Shown: piece by piece, positions 25,137 through 33,448 of the stretch
Layout: each line of letters starts with the position of its first letter
How positions within the stretch are numbered: position 1 is the stretch's first letter
From: Oceanicella sp. SM1341
Lineage (GTDB): Bacteria > Pseudomonadota > Alphaproteobacteria > Rhodobacterales > Rhodobacteraceae
DNA: 64,000 nt
Assembly (NCBI RefSeq): GCF_003448965.1
Contig: NZ_QRGC01000004.1
Coordinates: 124,001 to 188,000, forward strand
Direction of reading: 5' to 3'
Translations under genes and position numbers: made by a program
The notes under the pieces: model-generated
What the model saw: the letters and a program-made list of their open reading frames with translations, nothing else
What the model was told of the DNA's origin: nothing
Database searches by the model: none

Positions 25137-25874
25137 TCACGGAAAGGGGTTGCCGGTGACGGGCAGAACCTGCCCGGTGATCCAGGACGCCTGCGCCGAG
25201 GCGAGGAAGAGCACCGCGTGCGCGATGTCCTCCGGCTCGCCCTGCCGGCGCATGGCGATGCCCGCGACCATGCGGGCCTGGCCCTCCGGCCCGTAGGACT
25301 GCCATTGCCGCTCGTAATCCGGGCTGGTGCGCAGGAAGCCCGGCGCGACCGAGTTTACCGTGATGCCGAAGCGCCCCAGCTCATGCGCGAGCTGCCGGGT
25401 GAGGCCCACCAGCCCGTGCTTGGCCGAGCAATAGGCCTGGATGCCGGTGAGGCTGGGCCGCAGCCCCGCGCCCGAGGAAATGGTGACGATGCGCCCTGCC
25501 CCCTTGGCCTTCATCCCCGGGATCACCGCCTGCGCGGCGTGCAGGGCGGAGAGCACGTTGCCCTCGTAGATCTGCATCCAGTCGGCGTCGCCCACCTCCT
25601 CGATCGGCTTCGGCGCCTGCCCGCGCACCCCGCCCGCGGCATGCACCAGCACGTCCGCCCCGAGGGGGGAGAGGGCGGCGGCGGTGGCCGCACCGTCCGC
25701 GAGGTCGAGGGGGATGCGCTCCACGTCTTCGGGCAGGGTGGCGAGGGTGTCGCCGTCGATGTCCACGGCCACCACGCGGGCGCCGGCGTCGCGAAACCCC
25801 TGCACGATGCCCTGGCCGATGCCGCGGGCGGCGCCGGTGACGAGCACGGTCTTTCCTGTGAAATCGATGCGCAT
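25137..25874 (-). CDS. SDR-family NAD(P)-dependent oxidoreductase
   Basis: 245 aa classical SDR. GxxxGxG in VTGAARGIGQG (~13-23), acidic cofactor residue in AVDIDG (NAD type), HAAGG in place of NNAG, Ser in TISSGAG, YCSAKHG (YxxxK) and terminal SWITGQVLPVTGNPFP. The ATG overlaps the hyuB stop (ATGA). Only about 240 residues, with a compact substrate loop. Substrate unknown; it likely handles a hydroxylated product of the same pathway. Confidence 0.9.
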   Translation of the reverse strand: MRIDFTGKTVLVTGAARGIGQGIVQGFRDAGARVVAVDIDGDTLATLPEDVERIPLDLADGAATAAALSPLGADVLVHAAGGVRGQAPKPIEEVGDADWMQIYEGNVLSALHAAQAVIPGMKAKGAGRIVTISSGAGLRPSLTGIQAYCSAKHGLVGLTRQLAHELGRFGITVNSVAPGFLRTSPDYERQWQSYGPEGQARMVAGIAMRRQGEPEDIAHAVLFLASAQASWITGQVLPVTGNPFP

Positions 25875-27874
25875 CACTCCGCCGCCTCCGCGAAATAGGG
25901 GGCGAGCTGGGGCAGCTTCGCGATGGCCCCGGCAAGGGCGGCCTCCACGTCCGAGCCGTCGCCGCGCCGGGCCTCGGCGGGCATGGCGGCCACGGCGTCG
26001 AACACCGAGCGTTTCACGAAGGGCCGCCAGTGCACCGGCACCCGGGCGAGCACGGCCGAGAGGGCGGCGTAATTCGCGTCCGTCCACACCGCCTCGAAGG
26101 CGATGCGGCTGGCGTTGAGGCCCGAGTGCGGCGCCTCGCCCGCCCGGGCGGCGCGCAGGGCCTCGGTGGCGGGGATGTCCACCGCGCCGTCTGTCAGCAC
26201 CACGCCGTAGTCGCGCTCCGCCGCCTCCGGGCTCACCTTGTGGCGGGCCACGTCGCGGGCGACGGCATGGGGGTCGCGCGCCAGCGGGCTGCCCCAGCCC
26301 GCGCCGCCGCCGGAGGTGAGGTTGATCACGTCGCCGGGGCCAAGGTGCACCACGTCGGTGTTGCCGAGGTCCTCGCGCCCGCCGCCGGCGGGAAACCGGG
26401 TGAAATGCGAGGTCTGGCCGGCCATGCCGCCCTGCACCCCCCAGGCCGCGAAGATCGAGCGGTCGCGGTTGCGCGCGGTCACCACCGTGTCGGGGGAGAA
26501 CACCCGCACCTCGAGCTCGGTCGCGAGCCCGCCGCGGAAGGTGCCGGGGCCGCCGCTGTCGGGCACCAGCCCGTAGCGCAGGAACTTCACCGGCGCCTCG
26601 GTCTCGTTGATCTCCACCGGCGTGTTCTTGAGGAAGGAGGAATTGGCGCCCGAGCCGTCGGTGCCGTCGCCCTTCGCCGAGCCGCCGGCGCCCCCGGTCA
26701 CCGGGTCGATGGAGGCCATGGTGAGGCGGCCGGTGCGGTTGTCGAAGCTCTTCACGTTCACGATGCCGCCGCCCCCGGCGGGGCCGGCGGGCAGCCTGTC
26801 GGGGGCCGCGGCCTGGAAGGCGCCCATGATCACGCCCTGCAGCCGCCCGGTGGTGAGCGAGCGCATGCCCACGGCGGCGGGGGCCGCGGGGTTGAGCACC
26901 GAGCCCTCGGGCACCACGCAGCGCGCCGCGCGCAGGATGCCGCCGTTGAGCGGGATGGTGGGATCGAGCGTGTAGAGGCAGTAGTTGTAGCCCACCATCA
27001 GCAGGATGTGGCGCGGGTTGCCGCCCGTGGGCATGTTGAGCGAGGAGTTGAGCTGGGGGTCGGAGCCGGTGAAATCCATCACCGCCTCGTCGCCCGCGAT
27101 GGTGAGCGTGAGCTCGAGGCGCACCGGCACGCCGCCGGGCCCGTCCTCGTCGAGATAGTCGACGAAATGGTAGCGCCCGTCGGCAAGCCGCGAGATCACG
27201 TCACGTGCGCGGGCCTCGCCGATGTCGAGCAGGTCCTCGATGCCGGCGCGCACGGTCTCCACGCCGAACTTGGCGATCATCTCGTGCACCTTGCGCTCGC
27301 CGGTGTTCACGGCGGCGATCTGGGCCTTCAGGTCGCCCCAGTTCTGCTCGGGCATGCGCACGTTGAGCATCATCGTGTCGATGAGCTGCCGGTTCAGCAC
27401 CCCGCGCGAGACGAGCTTTGTGGGGCGGAAGCGCACCCCCTCCTGGTGCACCTCGGTGTTGGCGCGCGAGAGCGAGGCCGGCACCGCGCCGCCCATGTCG
27501 GTGTTGTGGATATGGCCCACGGCGAAGGCGACGATCTCGCCCTCCCAGAAGATCGGCTTCCAGATGTGCAGGTCGGGCGTATGGGTGCAGACGAACCCCG
27601 AGTAGGGGTCGTTGGTCACGCAGATGTCGCCCTCCTCGTAATCGTCTATCATGTTGATCGCGCCCGAGTAATCGAGCCCGATGAACCATGTGGCGCCAAG
27701 GTCGCGGGGGCTGGCGAAGGTCATGCCCGAGGGGGTGGCGAGGCCGGTGGTGAAATCCTCCGTTTCCTTCACGAAGGTCGAATGCGCGGTGCGGAACAGG
27801 GTGTAGGCCATGCTCTCGGCCACGGCCTGGGCGTGGTTCTCCAGGATGCGGAGCTTGAGGGGGTCAATGCGCAT
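25874..27874 (-). CDS. hyuB: Hydantoinase B / 5-oxoprolinase beta-type subunit
   Basis: 666 aa. Matches HyuB: N-terminal LKLRILENHAQAVAESMAYTLFRTAHSTFVKE, then GDICVTNDPYSG.. THTPDLHIWKPIFW, HIHNTDMGGAVPASLS, DFTGSDPQLNSSLNMPTG and the C-terminal FRGGLATELEVRVFSPD, GDVINLTSGGGAGWGSP. With HyuA it forms an ATP-dependent cyclic-amide hydrolase (N-methylhydantoinase or oxoprolinase class). Length is somewhat above the ~550-600 common for HyuB because of a ~90-residue C-terminal extension. It overlaps hyuA by 11 bp. Confidence 0.93.
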   Translation of the reverse strand: MRIDPLKLRILENHAQAVAESMAYTLFRTAHSTFVKETEDFTTGLATPSGMTFASPRDLGATWFIGLDYSGAINMIDDYEEGDICVTNDPYSGFVCTHTPDLHIWKPIFWEGEIVAFAVGHIHNTDMGGAVPASLSRANTEVHQEGVRFRPTKLVSRGVLNRQLIDTMMLNVRMPEQNWGDLKAQIAAVNTGERKVHEMIAKFGVETVRAGIEDLLDIGEARARDVISRLADGRYHFVDYLDEDGPGGVPVRLELTLTIAGDEAVMDFTGSDPQLNSSLNMPTGGNPRHILLMVGYNYCLYTLDPTIPLNGGILRAARCVVPEGSVLNPAAPAAVGMRSLTTGRLQGVIMGAFQAAAPDRLPAGPAGGGGIVNVKSFDNRTGRLTMASIDPVTGGAGGSAKGDGTDGSGANSSFLKNTPVEINETEAPVKFLRYGLVPDSGGPGTFRGGLATELEVRVFSPDTVVTARNRDRSIFAAWGVQGGMAGQTSHFTRFPAGGGREDLGNTDVVHLGPGDVINLTSGGGAGWGSPLARDPHAVARDVARHKVSPEAAERDYGVVLTDGAVDIPATEALRAARAGEAPHSGLNASRIAFEAVWTDANYAALSAVLARVPVHWRPFVKRSVFDAVAAMPAEARRGDGSDVEAALAGAIAKLPQLAPYFAEAAE

Positions 27875-29918
27875 CGGCGCCTCCCTGGGTGAGCAGCATG
27901 TTGCCATGGGCGTCGACGGTGCCGGCAAAGCCCGCCGGCACCACGGTGGTGGTGTCGTCCTGCGCCACCACGCAAGGGCCCGCGAACCGCGCGCCGGGGG
28001 TGAGCGCCTCGCGCCGGTAGAGCGGCACCTCGCACGCCGCGCCGTCGAGATGCACGGGGAGGTGGCCGGCGGGCGCGGCCTCGTGCGGGGCCGGCTCGGC
28101 GCGGGGCAGCACCGGGCGGGGCGAGGCCGCACTCACCACCATGTTCACCGCGATCACCTGGATGGGCGCGGTCTCGTCGGCATGGCCGTAGAGGCGCAGG
28201 TGCTCGGCATCGAAGGCGCCGCGCAGGGTGGCGATGTCACCGGCCGCCAGGGCCTCCGCCGCCAGCTCCACCTCGATCTCGAAGGACTGGCCCTTGTAGC
28301 GCATCTCCGCCGAGGCGGTGAGCAGCGCCGCCCCCGCATGGCCCTGCTCCTGCTCCATCCAGTGGCGGGCGCGGGCGCTCAGGGCCGCCACGCTCTCGCG
28401 CAGGGCGGGCAGGGTTTCGGGGCCGAGCTCGTAATAGGCGGTGGCGGTGAAATCGTTGCGGATGTCGGCGGTGAGCCCGCCGAGCGCCGAGAGCACGCCG
28501 GGCGTGCGCGGCACCAGAACGCGCTTCATGCCCAGCTCGCGCGCGAGGAAACAGGCCATCATCGGCCCGCCGCCGCCGAAGGCGAGCAGGGTGAACTCGG
28601 CAAGGTCGATGCCCCGGCGGGAGGCGAGCTTGCTCACCTCGCGGAACATGCCCGAGACCGCGATGCCGATGATGCCCTCGGCGGTCTCGGCCAGGCTGCG
28701 GCCCAGGGCGGCGGCGAGCGGGGCGATGGCGGCCTCGGCCGCGCCACGGTCGATGCTCACCATGCCGTAGCCGAGCGCGCCGAGGTCGACGAGGCCGAGG
28801 GCCACGAAAGCATCCGTTATGGTGGGCTCGGTGCCGCCGCGCCCGTAGGCGGCCGGCCCGGGGGTGGAGCCGGCGCTCTCCGGGCCCACGGCGAGCAGGC
28901 CCGCCGCGTCGATCCGCGCGATGGAGCCGCCGCCCTCCCCGATGGAAGTCACCGAGACCGTGGGCACGAAGATCGGGAAATCCCCCACCATCTCGGCGGC
29001 GCCGAAGCCGGGCGCCCCACCCTCGATCACCGCCACGTCGGCGCTGGTGCCGCCGATGTCGAGCGAGAGCACGTTGGCCTCGCCCGCCGCGCGGGCCACG
29101 AAGGCCGCCCCCATCACCCCCGCCGCGGTGCCCGAGAGCAGCATCTCCACGCAGGCGGTGCGGCCCAGCTCGGCCGACATCACCCCGCCGTTCGACTTGG
29201 TGATCATCGGCTCGGGGCCGACGCCGATGCCGCCGAGCGCCCCCTTCAGCGCGCCGATATAGTCCGACACGCGGGGCTGCACGTAGCCGTGGATCACGGC
29301 GGTGGAGCTGCGCTCGTACTCGCGGATGATCGGGCGGATGCGGTGGGAGCAGAACACGTGCAGCTCGGGCGCGAGCTCGGCGATCAGCTCCGCCGCCTCC
29401 GCCTCATGCGCGGGGTTGCGGTAGGAGTGGAGGAAGGAGATCACGATGCCCTCCGCCCCCAGCGCGCGGGCGCGGGCCACGCCCTCGGCGAGGCTCTCGC
29501 GGCTCAGGGGCACATCCACCGTGCCGTCGGCCAGCATGCGCTCGGCGATGCCGATCACCCGGTCACGGGTGACCAGCGGCTCGGGGCGGGAGGAGAGCAG
29601 GTCATAGGGGTCCGGCATCTTCAGGCGCGCGAGTTCCAGCACGTCGGTGAAGTTCTCGGTGGCGAACAGGCACAGCCGGATGCCCTTGCGCATGATGATG
29701 GAGTTGATGCCCACCGTGGTGCCGTGGGTGAAGTAGGTGATGTCGGACGGCGCGATGCCGAAGCGTTCGTGCAGGGCGCCGAGCCCGTCGATCACCTCCT
29801 GCCCCGGGGTGGCGGGGGTGGAGAGCACCTTCACCGTCTCGATGCGGCCGCTCGCCTCGTCGAAGGCGCAGAAATCCGCGAAGGTTCCCCCGATGTCGAC
29901 ACCCACACGATAGCCCAT
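27864..29918 (-). CDS. hyuA: Hydantoinase A / 5-oxoprolinase alpha-type subunit
   Basis: 684 aa. The ASKHA-type ATPase start VGVDIGGTFADFCAFDE is diagnostic, followed by YFTHGTTVGINSIIMRKG, LARLKMPDPYDLLSSRPEPL and, in the central domain, VLSLDIGGTSADVAVIEGG and LAFGGGGPMMACFLARELG. ATP phosphorylates the amide so that a ring such as hydantoin, N-methylhydantoin or 5-oxoproline can be opened with HyuB. It begins 7 bp after the IclR regulator gene, so regulator and enzyme share a transcript. Confidence 0.94.
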   Translation of the reverse strand: MGYRVGVDIGGTFADFCAFDEASGRIETVKVLSTPATPGQEVIDGLGALHERFGIAPSDITYFTHGTTVGINSIIMRKGIRLCLFATENFTDVLELARLKMPDPYDLLSSRPEPLVTRDRVIGIAERMLADGTVDVPLSRESLAEGVARARALGAEGIVISFLHSYRNPAHEAEAAELIAELAPELHVFCSHRIRPIIREYERSSTAVIHGYVQPRVSDYIGALKGALGGIGVGPEPMITKSNGGVMSAELGRTACVEMLLSGTAAGVMGAAFVARAAGEANVLSLDIGGTSADVAVIEGGAPGFGAAEMVGDFPIFVPTVSVTSIGEGGGSIARIDAAGLLAVGPESAGSTPGPAAYGRGGTEPTITDAFVALGLVDLGALGYGMVSIDRGAAEAAIAPLAAALGRSLAETAEGIIGIAVSGMFREVSKLASRRGIDLAEFTLLAFGGGGPMMACFLARELGMKRVLVPRTPGVLSALGGLTADIRNDFTATAYYELGPETLPALRESVAALSARARHWMEQEQGHAGAALLTASAEMRYKGQSFEIEVELAAEALAAGDIATLRGAFDAEHLRLYGHADETAPIQVIAVNMVVSAASPRPVLPRAEPAPHEAAPAGHLPVHLDGAACEVPLYRREALTPGARFAGPCVVAQDDTTTVVPAGFAGTVDAHGNMLLTQGGADAH

Positions 29919-29924
29919 GCTGTC

Positions 29925-30704
29925 CTATCCTTCCTCGCTTGCGGGGTTGTGGCCGAGCCGCCGGCTGAGCCGGGCGGCGCCCTCGAGCACCGCCGCGAGC
30001 AGGCCCTCGCGCGCCGCGGCGTAGCGCTGGCTCACGGTGGCGATGTCGAGCACCGCCACCACGCGGCCCGAGCCGTCACGCACCGGGGCGGCGATGCCGC
30101 AGCCGCCGGGGGCGTATTCTTCCTCGATCGAGCCGTAGCCGCGCGCGCGGATGCCGGCGAGCACCGCGCGGATCTGCGCCTCGGTGGTGAGCGAGCGGCC
30201 GGTGTGCGGCGCAAGCTCGGTGCGGGCGAAATAGGCGTCGACCCGGGCCGGTTCCTCGAAGGCCAGCAGCACCCGGCCCATCACCGTGGCATAGCCCGGC
30301 GAGGGCGCCTCGTGGTCGACGTCGTAGCGGATGTGCTGCGGGCTCACCGCCTTGCAGATCACCTTCGCGTCGCCCTGCCCGGTGCGCACGGCGAGGAACA
30401 CGGTCTCGCCGGTGGCGTCGCGCGCATCGAGCAGGATGGGCATGCCCACCGCCTTGAGGCGCGATTCGAAGCCGCCCACCCAGCCGAAACCGTCGCGGAA
30501 GGCGGTGACCACCTGGTAGCGGTCCGCGCTGTCCTTCACCACGTAGCCGCGGTCGATCAGCGTGCCGAGCAGCCCGTGGGCGCTGCTCTTCGGAAAGCCC
30601 AGGTCGCGCACGATCTCGTGCAGCGCGACAGCCCGCTCCCCGGCGGAGAGATACTCCAGCAGGTCCAGCACCCTGTCGGCGGATTTGACGCGCTTATCGT
30701 TCAT
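29925..30704 (-). CDS. IclR-family transcriptional regulator
   Basis: 259 aa from ATG 30704; a GTG at 30716 would add four residues. N-terminal winged helix: VKSADRVLDLLEYLSAGERAVALHEIVRDLGFPKSSAHGLLGTLIDRGYV. The C-terminal IclR effector domain has the typical VMGRVLLAFEE and GYGSIEEEYAPGGCGIAAPV segments. First gene of the operon, so probably autoregulated; overlapping palindromes around its start codon support this. Effector likely the imported cyclic amide or a degradation product. Confidence 0.92.
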   Translation of the reverse strand: MNDKRVKSADRVLDLLEYLSAGERAVALHEIVRDLGFPKSSAHGLLGTLIDRGYVVKDSADRYQVVTAFRDGFGWVGGFESRLKAVGMPILLDARDATGETVFLAVRTGQGDAKVICKAVSPQHIRYDVDHEAPSPGYATVMGRVLLAFEEPARVDAYFARTELAPHTGRSLTTEAQIRAVLAGIRARGYGSIEEEYAPGGCGIAAPVRDGSGRVVAVLDIATVSQRYAAAREGLLAAVLEGAARLSRRLGHNPASEEG

Positions 30705-30722
30705 GTATGTGAACACCGTTCA
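30699..30722. promoter_or_regulatory. Overlapping inverted repeats at the IclR start codon
   Basis: GTTCA-N6-TGAAC (30699-30714) and TGAAC-N3-GTTCA (30710-30722) share the central half-site. They cover the ATG at 30704-30702 and the region just upstream on the minus strand. Three evenly arranged GTTCA half-sites at a regulator's own start suggest an IclR operator. Confidence 0.55.
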
Positions 30723-30763
30723 TGACTGGAAACAGGCTGCATTTGAATCATTGCCGGGTCAAG

Positions 30764-30780
30764 TATTTCCTCCGGAAATA
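30764..30780. promoter_or_regulatory. AT-rich inverted repeat TATTTCC-N3-GGAAATA upstream of iclR
   Basis: Perfect 7-bp arms with a 3-nt spacer, located 60-76 bp upstream of the iclR start codon in an AT-rich stretch that is otherwise rare in this DNA. It is probably part of the operon promoter or a second operator. The owner of the site is unknown. Confidence 0.45.
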
Positions 30781-30793
30781 TCTCGCAGATGCG

Positions 30794-30826
30794 AAAAGGC
30801 CCGCGCTCCTGTCCGGATCGCGGGCC
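30794..30826 (-). terminator. Intrinsic terminator of the potABCD-like/MBL operon
   Basis: On the minus strand an 8-bp stem (GGCCCGCG / CGCGGGCC, 13-nt loop) is followed by TTTTCG. It lies about 30 bp after the stop of the MBL gene and upstream of the iclR promoter, so it insulates the two minus-strand operons. This is one of the few hairpins in the window with a T-run. Confidence 0.7.
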
Positions 30827-30855
30827 CTTGCGGCGGGTGGCGGGGGAATGGAGGC

Positions 30856-31584
30856 TCAGGCGCCCTTTTCGTCGAGCCAGGCGCGGATGAGCGCACGGTG
30901 GCGCTCGCGGCCGAAGCTGGCGAAATGCCCGCCGTGGACCACCCGCACCGGGATCTCCAGCAGGTGCTTCATCGAGGCCACGTAATCGGCGGCGTTGGCG
31001 TGGTAGGTGTCCTCGTAGAGCGGGCCGTCGTAGAGGATGTCGCCGGAGAAGAGCACGCCGCTCACCGCCTCCCAGAGGGCGATGCCGCCGGGGGAATGGC
31101 CGGGGGTGTGGATCACCTCGAAATGCCGGTCGCCGAGGTCGATCACGTCGCCGTCCGCCAGCAGGCGGGTGGCGGGGGCGGATTTCACCGCGTAGGCGGT
31201 GGAGGCGTAAGGCGCGGGTGGCAGGCGGGTGAAGATCTCGTCGCGCACCGCGGTGTCGGCCAGGGTGGCGGCGCGGGTGGGGTCGGCGAGGATGTCGGCC
31301 TCGGCGGCGTGCACCAGCCGGCAGTTGAACTCGTGATGGCAGCCGATATGGTCGTAATGCGTGTGGCTCGCCACCGCGTCGAGCGGGCGTTCCGTCACCA
31401 GCGGCACCCATTCGCTGAGCGAAACCACGCCCATGCCGCTGTCCACCAGCATGTCGCGCTCGCGCCCGCGCACGTGCCAGATGTTGCAGCGGTAATACTC
31501 GGTGATGTGCGGCTCGCAGATGTAGGTGATGTCGTCGGCCAGTTTCGTGAGGGCGTACCAGTCTTCCGGGCGGGCGTGGTCCAT
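30856..31584 (-). CDS. MBL-fold metallo-hydrolase (glyoxalase II-like)
   Basis: 242 aa. Complete metal motif HTHYDH in VASHTHYDHIGCHHEF (~75-90), further ligands in IHTPGHSPGG and VLFSGDILYDG, and a late HGGHFASFG. Begins MDHARPEDWYALTKLADDITYI; GGAGA precedes the ATG by about 9 nt. Its ATG lies 5 bp after the ATPase stop, so it is the last gene of the potABCD-like operon. It probably hydrolyses a thioester or lactone related to the imported substrate; specificity cannot be read. Compared with the MBL protein at 11373 its active site is intact. Confidence 0.88.
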   Translation of the reverse strand: MDHARPEDWYALTKLADDITYICEPHITEYYRCNIWHVRGRERDMLVDSGMGVVSLSEWVPLVTERPLDAVASHTHYDHIGCHHEFNCRLVHAAEADILADPTRAATLADTAVRDEIFTRLPPAPYASTAYAVKSAPATRLLADGDVIDLGDRHFEVIHTPGHSPGGIALWEAVSGVLFSGDILYDGPLYEDTYHANAADYVASMKHLLEIPVRVVHGGHFASFGRERHRALIRAWLDEKGA

Positions 31585-31589
31585 GCGGG

Positions 31590-32666
31590 TCAGTCTCCTG
31601 CTGCGGGAAGGGCGACGAGGGCCTCGGGGGCGGCCCGGAGGGCGATGCTGTCGCCCTCCCGGGCGGTGGAATTCTGCGGCAGGGCGACGATGAGCGGGCC
31701 CGTGGCGCCGGAGACCACCGCCCGGGTGTGGGCGCCGAGGAAGGCCAGCCGCTCGATGCGCCCCTGCCCCAGCGGGATGCCGCCGGGCCCGGGGCCGAGG
31801 TGCTCGGGCCGGATGCAGAGCGTCACCCGCGTCCCCGGCGCGGGGGCGGGGCCGATGAAGGCCGCTTCGGGCAGGGTGAGGGGCCCCGCGGGGCCGGAGA
31901 GCGCCAGCGCCCCCTGCCCCGCCGGCCCCTCCACCCTTGCGGAGAGGAAGTTGCACTCGCCCATGAACCCGGCGGAGAACAGGCTGCGCGGGCGCAGGTA
32001 GATCTCGGCCGGGGTGGCGAAATCCTCGACTTTTCCAGCATTCATCACCACGATCCGGTCGGCGATGGCCATCGCCTCCTCCTGGTCGTGTGTGACATGG
32101 ATGAAGGTGGTGCCGACGCGCTTCTGGATCGCCTTCAGCTCCTCCTGCATCTGCCGGCGCAACCCGAGGTCAAGGGCGCCGAGCGGCTCGTCGAGCAACA
32201 GCACGTCGGGGTCGACCGCGAGCGCGCGGGCGAGGGCCACGCGCTGGCGCTGGCCGCCGGAAAGCTCGTGCGGGCGGCGCTTTGCCGAAGTCGCGAGGCC
32301 GACCATCTCCAGGCACTCCATCGCGCGGGCATCGCGGGCGCGGCGGGGCTGGCCGCGCATGCGCAGGCCGAAGCCCACGTTGTCGATGAGGCTCATGTGC
32401 GGGAAGAGCGCGTAGTCCTGGAACATCGTGGTGGTGGGGCGCTTCGCCGGCGGCAGGCCGTCCATGTCGCGCCCGCCGATGAACACCTGGCCCGCCGAGG
32501 GCGAGACGAAGCCGCCGAGGATGGAGAGCAGCGTGGTCTTGCCACAGCCCGAGGGCCCGAGCAGCACGATGAACTCGCCGGCGGCGATCTCGAGCGAGAC
32601 ATCGGCCAGCGCCGCGGCCTCGCCGTAGAAGCGGCTCACGCCGCGGACGGAGACGGGGGCGGTCAT
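31590..32666 (-). CDS. ABC importer ATP-binding protein, PotA-like
   Basis: 358 aa. Walker A GPSGCGKTTLL (~37-47), Q-loop TTMFQDYALFPHMSLIDNVGFGL, signature LSGGQRQRVALARAL, Walker B DVLLLDEPLGALD and H-loop VTHDQEEAMAIADRI. A C-terminal TOBE domain (~240-358) follows with LCIRPEHL. This is the layout of spermidine/putrescine and related importers. Overlaps the PotC-like gene by ATGA. The second PotABCD-type system in the window. Confidence 0.92.
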   Translation of the reverse strand: MTAPVSVRGVSRFYGEAAALADVSLEIAAGEFIVLLGPSGCGKTTLLSILGGFVSPSAGQVFIGGRDMDGLPPAKRPTTTMFQDYALFPHMSLIDNVGFGLRMRGQPRRARDARAMECLEMVGLATSAKRRPHELSGGQRQRVALARALAVDPDVLLLDEPLGALDLGLRRQMQEELKAIQKRVGTTFIHVTHDQEEAMAIADRIVVMNAGKVEDFATPAEIYLRPRSLFSAGFMGECNFLSARVEGPAGQGALALSGPAGPLTLPEAAFIGPAPAPGTRVTLCIRPEHLGPGPGGIPLGQGRIERLAFLGAHTRAVVSGATGPLIVALPQNSTAREGDSIALRAAPEALVALPAAGD

Positions 32667-33448
32667 CGGCGGCCTGCCTTTCGGAACACGGTCGCCTCCA
32701 GCACCAGCAGCAGGGCGACGGAGACGAGGAAGACGAGGCTGCCGATGGCGTTGGTCCTGGGGCTGAGGCCGGAGCGCAGCAGGCTCCAGATCTCCACCGG
32801 CAGGGTGACATCGAAGCGCGACAGCAGGAAGGCGATGATGAACTCGTCCCAGCTGAAGGTGACGGAGAGGAAGAAGGCCGCGAGCAGGGCCGGCATCAGC
32901 ATCGGCGCGGTGACCAGCCACATCACCTTCCACTCCGGCGCGCCAAGGTCGCGCGCGGCGCGCTCCATGCTCACCTGGTGGCCGCCCATCGAGGCATAGA
33001 TGATGGCAAAGCACAGCGGCAGGTTGATCACCACATGCCCTGCCCCGACGCTCCAGAGCGAGAGCGGCAGGCCGGCGGCGTTGAGGGTGGAGAGCAGGCC
33101 GAGCGCGATGATGAGATAGCTCACCGTCATCGGCGCGATGAGCACCCCGCGCAGCAGCGCCGAGCCCGGCAGGCGGTATCGCGCAAGGCCGCAGGCGGCG
33201 AGAAAGCCCAGCAGTACCGAGAGCGCGGAGGAGCCGAGCGCCACGAGGAAGGAATTTCCCAGCGCCGCCATCAGCCGGCTGTCGGAGAGCACCTCGCCGT
33301 ACCAGCGCAGGGTCGGCCCCTGGAAGGGCGGCACCGGCAGCCGGCCGTCCTGGAAGGAGAACAGCACCAGCACCACCACGGGCAGGAAGATGAAGGCGTA
33401 GAGCAGCGCGAGGTAGAGCCAGGGCAGCGCCCGCAGGAGGGCGCGCAT
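32663..33448 (-). CDS. ABC importer permease, PotC-like
   Basis: 261 aa from ATG 33448, which overlaps the PotB stop as TGATG; GTG 33451 would add one residue. Six membrane helices, starting ALPWLYLALLYAFIFLPVVVLVLFS, and the EAA-like loop MERAARDLGAPEWKVMWLV. Length and motifs are standard for PotC. Forms the pore with the PotB-like subunit. Confidence 0.92.
   Translation of the reverse strand: MRALLRALPWLYLALLYAFIFLPVVVLVLFSFQDGRLPVPPFQGPTLRWYGEVLSDSRLMAALGNSFLVALGSSALSVLLGFLAACGLARYRLPGSALLRGVLIAPMTVSYLIIALGLLSTLNAAGLPLSLWSVGAGHVVINLPLCFAIIYASMGGHQVSMERAARDLGAPEWKVMWLVTAPMLMPALLAAFFLSVTFSWDEFIIAFLLSRFDVTLPVEIWSLLRSGLSPRTNAIGSLVFLVSVALLLVLEATVFRKAGRR

Noticed and set aside
27810-30725. A 971-codon plus-strand open frame over hyuA and iclR
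   Set aside because: Antisense shadow of HyuA/IclR, which have unmistakable protein motifs.
30764-30780. Intrinsic terminator in TATTTCC-N3-GGAAATA
   Set aside because: AT-rich weak stem without U-run, and placed upstream of a gene; operator-like instead.
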